Part shown: positions 1 through 4,330 of the stretch, one piece after another
How positions within the stretch are numbered: position 1 is the stretch's first letter
How the letters are laid out: each line of letters opens with the position of its first letter
Assembly (NCBI GenBank): GCA_043808545.1
Contig: JAZDEU010000041.1
Location: 1-6,620, forward strand
Direction: 5' to 3'
Source: JAZDEU01 sp043808545
GTDB lineage: Bacteria > Patescibacteriota > Patescibacteriia > JAZDEU01
Length of the DNA: 6,620 bases
Program-made: the position numbers and the translations under genes
The notes under the pieces: generated by a model
Told to the model about the DNA's origin: nothing
Seen by the model: the letters and a program-made list of their open reading frames with translations, nothing else
Database searches by the model: none

Positions 1-153
1 GTTGAAATAGTATTTTTTTGTCATCCCGAGCGTAGCCGAGGGATCTGTTAGCAGTACTAGATTTGGCTTAATAAACAGATTCCTCCACTCACGAACCAGC
101 CGTTTGGGCGTCTGGTTCGCTCGGTCGGAATGACATTTTGCCATTATTTCAAC
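1..153. repeat. Palindromic MITE-like repeat (GTCATnCCGAGCG type)
   Basis: The two ends are inverted copies: GTTGAAAT at 1–8 and ATTTCAAC at 146–153. Next inward come GTCATCCCGAGCG (20–32) and its counterpart CGGTCGGAATGAC (121–133), then GGGATCTGTT (41–50) against AACAGATTCC (74–83). Short palindromes with GTCATnCCGAGCG and GGATCT cores are common, non-coding and dispersed in many bacterial genomes, so this is probably a non-autonomous repeat. The right arm carries an extra small hairpin (92–119) that the left arm lacks. The element lies just downstream of the rnc stop. It has no U-tract where minus-strand termination would need one, so I do not call it a terminator. It may extend beyond the window edge. 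Confidence 0.75.
92..119. repeat. Hairpin nested in one arm of the left-edge repeat
   Basis: CGAACCAG (92–99) is the exact reverse complement of CTGGTTCG (112–119), around a 12-base centre. The opposite arm of the surrounding palindrome goes straight from CCGAGCG to GAGGGATCT without this segment, so it looks like an insertion or local duplication within the right arm. Confidence 0.6.
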
Positions 154-177
154 AGATACTATTTGTGTGGTAAAAAC

Positions 178-879
178 TTAGTCCTGCCATTCTGCCAATT
201 CTAATGCTCTTTCCGCCGCGTTAACTTGCGCTTCTTGCTTGCTCATCCCCTCTCCTCTCGCAATAATCTTTTCGTTTAAATACAATCCTACTTCAAAAAT
301 TTTATTATGATCAGGCCCTTTAGTCGCAATAATTTTATATAAAGGAGTAATCCCCGCTCTTTCCTGCGATAATTCTTGAAACCTGCTTTTAGGATCTAAA
401 TATAATTTATTCTCTAAAATATTAGAAAGTTTTGATAATATATATTTTTTAATAACCTTGCTTGCCGCCGCAACTCCGCCATCAATATATAAAGCGCCGA
501 TCAATGCCTCCATAGCATCTGCCAATATATATTGCCGCGCCTTGCTATTTTTATCTTTCGCCTCTCCTTTGCTTAAATAAAGAAATTCTTCAATGTCCAT
601 GTCAGAAGCAATCGCAGATAAAATTTTACTATTGACTAAAGCCGCGCGCCAATTAGTTAATTCTCCCTCGGGATTATCATAATTTTTATACAAATATTCT
701 GTAACGATAAGCTCTAAAACAGCGTCTCCTAAAAATTCCAATCTCTCATTATTCTCTAAAGAAAAATCCCTTATTTCATTCAAATAAGACCTATGCACCA
801 TTGATTGTTTTAATAATTTTATGTCTTTAAATTTAACTCCTATTTTTTTTTCCAGCTTAAAAAAATCTTTTTCACTCAT
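178..879 (-). CDS. rnc: Ribonuclease III
   Basis: This is a double-strand-specific endoribonuclease of the cytoplasm that processes rRNA precursors and structured mRNAs. At 233 residues it has the usual length. The N-terminal RNase III domain (about 5–155) carries the signature NERLEFLGDAVLEL at 44–57. Acidic residues expected to bind the catalytic metals are E45, E48 and D52, E71 in the EGELTNWRA segment, and D121 and E124 in the LADAMEALIG motif. A double-stranded RNA-binding domain follows (about 161–230), beginning DPKSRFQELSQ and ending with a basic/Ala-rich helix (SKQEAQVNAAERALELA). The ATG at 879 gives a natural N terminus (MSEKDFFKLEKKIG). No Shine-Dalgarno sequence precedes it; the upstream bases read GCATCGT. 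It is the last gene of the minus-strand run, about 310 bp behind nusB, with a repeat-filled spacer between them. The family assignment is secure. Confidence 0.97.
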   Translation of the reverse strand: MSEKDFFKLEKKIGVKFKDIKLLKQSMVHRSYLNEIRDFSLENNERLEFLGDAVLELIVTEYLYKNYDNPEGELTNWRAALVNSKILSAIASDMDIEEFLYLSKGEAKDKNSKARQYILADAMEALIGALYIDGGVAAASKVIKKYILSKLSNILENKLYLDPKSRFQELSQERAGITPLYKIIATKGPDHNKIFEVGLYLNEKIIARGEGMSKQEAQVNAAERALELAEWQD

Positions 880-930
880 ACGATGCTAATCGCCAGATGC
901 CAATATTAAAATTATAAAAAATATTTTTTT

Positions 931-1008
931 GGAAATTGAAAATTGGAAATTAAAAATTTGGCAACTACGATAAATAATTGAATTTCTAATTTCTAATTTC
1001 TAATTTTT
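931..1008. repeat. Inverted pair of AATTTnn heptamer arrays
   Basis: The right arm (981–1008) is three tandem copies of AATTTCT plus one AATTTTT. The left arm (931–958) holds four heptamers of the opposite orientation: GGAAATT, GAAAATT, GGAAATT and AAAAATT. About 22 bases separate the arms, so the transcript could fold into a stem of about 28 bp with one or two mismatches per heptamer. It lies in the nusB–rnc spacer and has no coding potential. Function unknown. Confidence 0.75.
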
Positions 1009-1057
1009 ACTAATTTTATATCTGCTCTGGGAATAAATTAGGTAAACACATACCTTT

Positions 1058-1155
1058 TTATCCGTGTTCCGTGTATATCCGTCTCTTATCCGTGCGAATC
1101 AGTACCGTCACAGATTAAAACGGATTTATGACGGATTTTCACTGATCACGGATAA
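1058..1155. repeat. Inverted ATCCGTG/ATCCGTC array
   Basis: The left half repeats ATCCGTG, CCGTGTA, ATCCGTC and ATCCGTG. The right half holds the same units reversed (ACGGAT, ACGGAT, CACGGAT). The outer nine bases TTATCCGTG (1058–1066) are exactly complementary to CACGGATAA (1147–1155). Read against the reverse complement of the right half, the left half matches over about 40 bases with a few substitutions and one indel. The repeats plus the neighbouring heptamer array fill most of the 314-bp gap between rnc and nusB (880–1193). I see no gene there. Confidence 0.75.
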
Positions 1156-1193
1156 ATATTGAAATTCCTATACAGTTAAATATCTTTATAAAA

Positions 1194-1661
1194 TTACTTT
1201 TTTTCATTGCCATCGTCTTCTTTTCTCGGCATATCATTATAGATAGCGCCTAAAACACCGTTAACAAATCTCCCTGAAGCTTCGCCTCCGAAATTTTTAG
1301 CGAGTTCAATCGCTTCATTTATAGCAACTCTTGGCGGTATCTCTTTATTAAAAATAAGTTCATAGACGCCTATTCTTAAAACATTTCTGTCAACTATCGC
1401 AATCTTTTCTATCGGCCAGCTCGGAGCGTATTTATCTATGTACTCCTCTATTTCGCTATTCTTGCCAAGAACACCCTCAACTAAATTATTTATAAAATCC
1501 GCATCATTAAAAGAAGGGGCGAATTCCTCTAAATTATACTTTATAATTTCATTAAGAACTTTTCCTTTACCGCCCAAACCGCTCTTTCCTTTTTTACTTG
1601 AAAAATCCAACTGATATAAAGTTTGCAATACAATTGTTCTTGCTAAATGGCGATTAGACAC
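1194..1661 (-). CDS. nusB: Transcription antitermination factor NusB
   Basis: NusB is a small helical RNA-binding protein. With NusE (S10) it binds the boxA RNA of rRNA operons and supports antitermination. The 155-residue length fits the family. Seen in the sequence are the N-terminal helix signature SNRHLARTIVLQTLYQLDF (2–20) and the conserved C-terminal half WPIEKIAIVDRNVLRIGVYEL (82–102), IPPRVAINEAIELAKNFGG (108–126) and RFVNGVLGAI (131–140). Residues 23–35 are a Gly/Lys-rich stretch that looks like a flexible insert in the first loop. The start codon is GTG at 1661. The overlapping ATG two bases upstream is in another frame. No Shine-Dalgarno is visible, and the sequence just before the start belongs to a CCGAAT repeat array. 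It lies between rpmF and rnc, in the same direction as both. Confidence 0.95.
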   Translation of the reverse strand: MSNRHLARTIVLQTLYQLDFSSKKGKSGLGGKGKVLNEIIKYNLEEFAPSFNDADFINNLVEGVLGKNSEIEEYIDKYAPSWPIEKIAIVDRNVLRIGVYELIFNKEIPPRVAINEAIELAKNFGGEASGRFVNGVLGAIYNDMPRKEDDGNEKK

Positions 1662-1663
1662 AT

Positions 1664-1722
1664 TATAATCCGAATATTACGAATACTATCCGAATGCCAC
1701 GAACTCGAATTATCCGAATTCT
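1664..1722. repeat. CCGAAT/ACGAAT short-period array
   Basis: Units of about 9–11 bases alternate between CCGAAT and ACGAA cores (AATCCGAAT, ATTACGAAT, CTATCCGAAT, CCACGAA, TATCCGAATT), all in one orientation. The array runs right up to the GTG start of nusB, so it forms the immediate 5' leader region of that gene. It is non-coding and its function is unknown. Confidence 0.65.
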
Positions 1723-1810
1723 AAAACATTCAAAATTTAATATGCAAATTCGGCACTCTCAAAATTTATTTATTATTTTTCTTTCTTTGAAGAAGCCACT
1801 TTTTTTTTCC

Positions 1811-1886
1811 CGCCACAGTCTCCGATAGGGACTGTGGCGCGTGCGAAGGAACATCGCACTCCGCGGCACGAGAGACTACGACGGGG
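1811..1886. repeat. GC-rich compound hairpin element
   Basis: Three GC-rich elements lie side by side in otherwise AT-rich DNA. The first is a perfect 10-bp stem, CGCCACAGTC (1811–1820) with GACTGTGGCG (1830–1839). The second is a 5-bp stem, GTGCG (1841–1845) with CGCAC (1855–1859). The third is a segment CCGCGGCACGAGAGAC…CGGGG (1861–1886) that resembles the CCGCGGCAGAGACCACGGGG hairpin at 3526–3545 with small insertions. It sits in the rpmF–nusB spacer. On the minus strand the first hairpin is followed by an A-run, not a U-run, so it is not an intrinsic terminator. It resembles REP/BIME-type mosaic repeats. Confidence 0.6.
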
Positions 1887-1948
1887 TAACGGGGTATGTT
1901 TTAAAAAAATTTAGTGCAATTTCTAAATGTGCCATACTTCATGATACA

Positions 1949-2146
1949 TTATACTTTTTTCTTAACCTTGCTTTTAATTTTTATTGCTTCTTTGCCCTTG
2001 TATGTCCCGCAGAAACCGCATACGCAATGCGGCTTTATCGCTTTTCCGCATTTTGGACATTTCGCTAACTGCTTTTTCTTTAAAGCAAAATGACTAGCCC
2101 TTCGTTTCTTTGATGATTTTGTTCTTCGTTGTGATTGTAATGCCAT
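1949..2146 (-). CDS. rpmF: 50S ribosomal protein L32 (bL32)
   Basis: A small basic protein of the large ribosomal subunit. The 65-residue product has the typical layout: a Lys/Arg/Ser-rich N terminus (RRTKSSKKRRASHFALKKK), then a zinc ribbon with C30-x2-C33 and C43-x2-C46 in the family pattern CPKCG…PHCVCGFCG, then GTYKGKEAIKIK and a Lys-rich tail. The N terminus begins MALQSQRRTKS instead of the more usual MAVPKRKTSKS, a modest divergence. The ATG at 2146 follows an AT-only leader without a Shine-Dalgarno. A convincing promoter lies about 40 bases upstream. rpmF heads the rpmF–nusB–rnc run, separated from nusB by about 290 bp of repeats. Confidence 0.93.
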   Translation of the reverse strand: MALQSQRRTKSSKKRRASHFALKKKQLAKCPKCGKAIKPHCVCGFCGTYKGKEAIKIKSKVKKKV

Positions 2147-2184
2147 AAATTTTTTTATTATTTTTAATAATTATACTTATCTTT

Positions 2185-2213
2185 ATAATACCAAATATTT
2201 TTTAAAAACACAA
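2185..2213 (-). promoter_or_regulatory. Sigma70-type promoter for rpmF
   Basis: On the minus strand a −35 element TTGTGT (2213–2208) is separated by exactly 17 bases from a −10 element TATTAT (2190–2185). The −10 is preceded by TGG, which fits an extended −10 (TGn). The predicted start point would give an AT-rich leader of roughly 30 bases before the rpmF ATG. It lies between the 180-bp palindrome and rpmF, so rpmF need not depend on read-through from the recA side. Confidence 0.6.
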
Positions 2214-2220
2214 TATCTAA

Positions 2221-2400
2221 GGACATCACATTATGAAAACGCGCTTAGAAACTAGAAAAAATTGATGAATAGCGAAGTTTTGCAGTTCAGGAAAACCGCA
2301 GATGTATCAGTAGATACATAGAGGATTTTCCTGAACGAAAAACAAGCTATTCGCAATTTTTACAGTTTATGGAGCGCGGAGTAGTCATAATGTGATGTCC
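2221..2400. mobile_element. 180-bp symmetric palindrome (probable MITE)
   Basis: The ends are perfect 16-bp inverted repeats: GGACATCACATTATGA (2221–2236) and TCATAATGTGATGTCC (2385–2400). Further in, TTCAGGAAAA (2286–2295) pairs with TTTTCCTGAA (2326–2335), and at the centre ATGTATC (2302–2308) pairs with GATACAT (2313–2319) around AGTA. All three pairs share one symmetry axis (2310/2311). The rest of the arms also aligns, with compensating small indels (for example AAAATTG…GAATAGC on both arms). There is no ORF. Size, terminal repeats and lack of coding capacity fit a miniature inverted-repeat transposable element. A TA near each end (CTAA before, ATAG after) could be a target duplication, but that is weak. 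Transcribed, it would form one very long hairpin. Confidence 0.75.
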
Positions 2401-2476
2401 ATAGTCCCTGAATTCAAACCCTGAAGCCCCTTTTTATGGTATCATGGAACTGTCGCCAATTCGGAAATTTATTAAA

Positions 2477-2501
2477 ATAAAAAAACAGCCGAAGGACTGT
2501 T
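2477..2501 (-). terminator. Intrinsic terminator-like hairpin, minus strand
   Basis: On the minus strand ACAGTC pairs with GGCTGT, including one T·G pair, around a four-base CTTC loop (2500–2485), extended by one A–T pair outside. It is followed directly by a run of seven or eight U residues (2485–2478). This is the classic rho-independent form. It would end transcription coming from the recA side and insulate rpmF. It is nearly 700 bp beyond the last intact gene and lies inside the IS remnant, so it may have come with the element. Confidence 0.5.
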
Positions 2502-2546
2502 GAAAATATAAAAATTATCCACAGATTTACTATGGAAAAAAAGAGC

Positions 2547-2565
2547 TAATTTTATGCTAAAATTA
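2547..2565. repeat. Perfect AT-rich hairpin upstream of the transposase remnant
   Basis: TAATTTTA (2547–2554) and TAAAATTA (2558–2565) are exact inverted copies around TGC. It lies about 45 bases before the remnant transposase ATG. Being all A/T, the stem is thermodynamically weak and may be compositional chance. Confidence 0.35.
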
Positions 2566-2609
2566 AAGTAAATTTAATAACTTTAATATTAAAATTAACT
2601 AACAAATCT

Positions 2610-2854
2610 ATGGTAAAATGCGATAACAAAATAAATAAATTGCTCCTTGCGACTGAAGAATAAGTTTTTGAGAAAATAATTGATTCAGAACATCCATTTA
2701 GAAAATTGAACTTGATTGTAAATTTTGAAGAATTAATAATCCCTTATCGAGAATTGCATTCAAGCATCGGCATGTAATTAAAGGATTTAAAGCGCTGTTG
2801 ATCCAATTTTGGGAAGATTACAGCGATAGAGAAATGGAAAAAGTTTTAAAATAA
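2610..2854 (+). pseudogene. Transposase N-terminal fragment (IS5 group, DUF772-like), broken
   Basis: The plus-strand reading from ATG 2610 gives MVKCDNKINKLLLATEE, an in-frame TAA (2661), then VFEKIIDSEHPFRKLNL followed by IVNFEELIIPYRELHSSIG and a second TAA (2775). After a frame change, KGFKALLIQFWEDYSDRE (from 2780) continues to MEKVLK and a stop at 2852. The HPFRKL, VNF…RELYS and EKGFKALLIQFWEDYSDREME blocks are typical of the N-terminal DUF772 domain of IS5/IS1182-group transposases. With two stops, a frameshift, and the DDE catalytic domain missing, it cannot make an active enzyme. Confidence 0.75.
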
Positions 2855-3168
2855 AAATAGATTTTTGGATAGCTGGAGATCAAAAATCAGGATGCCGTTT
2901 GAATGAACATTTTCAAAACAAAAAAAGAGAGCGAGATATCGCGGGCAAGTAAAGGTATTATTTCAGTGTTTTTGAGTATCAGTCGCGAGCTCCAAATTTT
3001 AATTCCCGTTCTGTAAATGAGAAAGAATAAAAAATTATTTTAGAAAAATTTAAAGATACAAATTACGAACCAAGAAGAATTTTCAAACATTTTAAAATTT
3101 TTAGAGTTTACAATTTCATGGATACGCTCTCATGGAATAGATATGAATATAAATGTTCACTTTGACGG
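2855..3168. other. Decayed stretch without a recognisable gene
   Basis: This is the rest of the IS remnant interior. In all plus frames stops recur every few dozen codons. The longest readable plus-strand stretch, in about the last 130 bases, gives LEKFKDTNYEPRRIFKHFK and some 20 more residues. I do not recognise it. No RNA gene or strong hairpin is apparent. It is probably degenerate transposase or passenger sequence. Confidence 0.4.
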
Positions 3169-3189
3169 GGGTCTGAATTTTATTCTATT

Positions 3190-3450
3190 TTATTTTTCCG
3201 CTTCTTTTTCCATAATTTCCAGCAGATCGTAATAATCGCTGATTTCTTTCAAATGCGCCCATGCGATTTTACCAGTCGTCAGCGCGTCGTCATTCGTAAT
3301 ATTTGTTTCTGGATCGCGCGCGCCATGTTCTAATTCCACATTCATGCCGGCGGTAAACTGCGCTAAATCAAAACTAACATCATCCCAAATAATTCCGATT
3401 TTAGAAGCCGCATCGCGGGCTTCTTCTTCTGAAAAATACTTTTTTGGCAT
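3190..3450 (-). CDS. DUF5661-like small protein
   Basis: An 86-residue acidic protein of unknown function. The sequence from MPKKYFSEEEARDAASKIG through WDDVSFDLAQFTAGMNVELEHG, DPETNITNDDALTTGKIAWAHL and KEISDYYDLLEIMEKEAEK matches my memory of the DUF5661 family, which is frequent in Patescibacteria: an FxxEEA start, a FDLxQFxxGMxxELEHG core, a DPxTNxTxDD motif and a LxExPDYYxxLxxME end. I chose ATG 3450. A longer reading from a TTG at 3573 would have to translate two GC-rich hairpins and gives unlike-protein sequence, so I reject it. No Shine-Dalgarno precedes ATG 3450; the bases TTATACCTAT immediately before it resemble a −10 element. It follows the nuclease gene in the same direction, 130 bp away, so co-transcription is possible. 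No signal peptide or membrane segment is visible. Confidence 0.75.
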   Translation of the reverse strand: MPKKYFSEEEARDAASKIGIIWDDVSFDLAQFTAGMNVELEHGARDPETNITNDDALTTGKIAWAHLKEISDYYDLLEIMEKEAEK

Positions 3451-3478
3451 ATAGGTATAATTTAAGAAGTGAACCCAT

Positions 3479-3545
3479 CCCTGCGGCAGAGACCGCAGGG
3501 CGTCAGGGCTACAGGGTAGGAAACCCCGCGGCAGAGACCACGGGG
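3479..3545. repeat. Twin GC-rich hairpins with identical CAGAGA loops
   Basis: CCCTGCGG (3479–3486) pairs perfectly with CCGCAGGG (3493–3500). CCCCGCGG (3524–3531) pairs with CCACGGGG (3538–3545), with one mismatch. Both loops are CAGAGA and the copies are 45 bases apart. The stems have diverged together at the outer positions while loop and core stay the same. The region is far more GC-rich than its surroundings and lies between the nuclease stop and the DUF5661 start. A relative with insertions lies at 1861–1886. It looks like a REP-like dispersed repeat. It could also act as a processing or stability element in the operon transcript. Confidence 0.7.
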
Positions 3546-3580
3546 CGTAAAAATCTGTGAATGTCAAAGCCAAGAACTGA

Positions 3581-4330
3581 TTATTCTAATTTATCAAATC
3601 TATTTAAAAATTTTTTCCATTTACCAAAATTTTTACTGCTAAAATGTTGCCTATCTTGATCTTTAAAAAAAGATATCCCTTTAAGAGAATCACCCATAGT
3701 TTTAATAAAATCATTTACAGACAAAATCAAAAAATAAGATTTGTCATTATTATCAATTAAACACCAAATATAAAAATGATTTTTATCTTTTATCAAATCT
3801 CTTGGTTTCATATCAACGGCGTAAGTGTTTTTTGATTTTCCATCTTTATGTTCAATCCTAGAACTTTTTACTTGAACAGTGCGAAATTTTGTAATATATT
3901 TTTTGCCACAACCGCAAGAATGATTTATCATTTCAATTTCACCTCCACATTTATCACAACTGGGCTTGTTTAATAAATTAACAGACGCGCATTTAGAACA
4001 CTTTATTCTATTGCCAATCATTTCTTTTTTGCAATCTTGACATATTTTTTTAGCAATAATTTTGTTCTTTTGTGTTTTAGAAAAATCTTTACCACACTTT
4101 TTGCAAACTAATGCTGGTGTTAAATTCCAATTTTTTCCACAATCTTGACAAGTATGTTTATGAATTATCAAATCAATATATTCATCATAAACCGGATCAT
4201 AAATGTTCCATCCATGTTTAGAAAGTTCAAAAGAAACCAAAAATTCTCCATATCTAGAAAAATGTTTCGCGCTTAAATCTGTAGTTGTTTTCTTGTTATT
4301 TTTCATAGTCATATTCGGATATTTTAACAT
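3581..4330 (-). CDS. Putative PD-(D/E)XK restriction nuclease with zinc-ribbon insert
   Basis: Probable DNA endonuclease of a restriction-modification pair, 249 residues. I do not recognise a named enzyme. The N-terminal part HFSRYGEFLVSFELSKHG (23–40), then YIDLIIHK (51–58) and, much later, FRTVQVKSSR (149–158) form an E29…D53…Q153-x-K155 pattern, as in DUF4365-like and related PD-(D/E)XK folds (helix with Glu, strand with Asp, strand with Q/E-x-K). Between D53 and Q153 lie six close cysteine pairs: C61/C64, C76/C79, C97/C100, C111/C114, C125/C128 and C139/C141. They read as three consecutive zinc ribbons. The C-terminal third (KPRDLIKDKNHFYIWCLID, SYFLILSVNDFIKT) is like the end of such nuclease domains. 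The ATG at 4330 overlaps the methyltransferase end by 35 bp; ATGs at 4312 and 4306 are equally plausible starts, as no Shine-Dalgarno decides. The gene is very AT-rich (13 G/C in 3601–3660). The specificity and role are inferred from the neighbouring methyltransferase. It could instead be a solitary nuclease. Confidence 0.7.
   Translation of the reverse strand: MLKYPNMTMKNNKKTTTDLSAKHFSRYGEFLVSFELSKHGWNIYDPVYDEYIDLIIHKHTCQDCGKNWNLTPALVCKKCGKDFSKTQKNKIIAKKICQDCKKEMIGNRIKCSKCASVNLLNKPSCDKCGGEIEMINHSCGCGKKYITKFRTVQVKSSRIEHKDGKSKNTYAVDMKPRDLIKDKNHFYIWCLIDNNDKSYFLILSVNDFIKTMGDSLKGISFFKDQDRQHFSSKNFGKWKKFLNRFDKLE

Larger units (their letters stand above)
2410..3180 (+). mobile_element. Internally deleted IS5-type insertion sequence remnant
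   Basis: The left end GAATTCAAACCC (2410–2421) and the right end GGGTCTGAATTT (3169–3180) are imperfect inverted repeats, 10 of 12 bases matching. Between them on the plus strand lies the decayed transposase start described separately. At about 770 bp the element is well short of a full IS5-group element, so much of the transposase must be deleted. No clear target duplication is visible. The right end stops 9 bases before the DUF5661 stop codon, and the left end begins 9 bases after the 180-bp palindrome. Confidence 0.55.

Noticed and set aside
1662..1667. TATAAT immediately before the nusB GTG as a promoter
   Set aside because: A start point six or seven bases downstream would fall inside the coding region. 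The word is part of the CCGAAT repeat array.
1770..1809. Plus-strand terminator suggested by the T9 run near 1800
   Set aside because: The preceding hairpin is weak and A/T-rich, and no plus-strand gene leads into it.
1841..2068. Plus-strand open frame of 75 codons
   Set aside because: It lies antisense to rpmF and runs through the GC-rich hairpin repeat. The product has no family-like pattern.
2221..2400. CRISPR array or tRNA in the palindrome region
   Set aside because: There are no regularly spaced direct repeats and no cloverleaf; the symmetry is that of a single long inverted repeat.
2515..2523. Replication origin at the DnaA-box word
   Set aside because: Only one clear box, inside a decayed insertion sequence, with no dnaA, dnaN or box cluster in view.
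3562..3567. Perfect TTGACA (minus strand) as a −35 element for the DUF5661 gene
   Set aside because: At 16–18 bases downstream there is only GC-rich hairpin sequence with no −10 match.
3451..3573. N-terminal extension of the DUF5661 gene to a TTG start
   Set aside because: It would translate both GC-rich hairpins and begins at a weak TTG with no ribosome site. The family-like sequence begins at ATG 3450.
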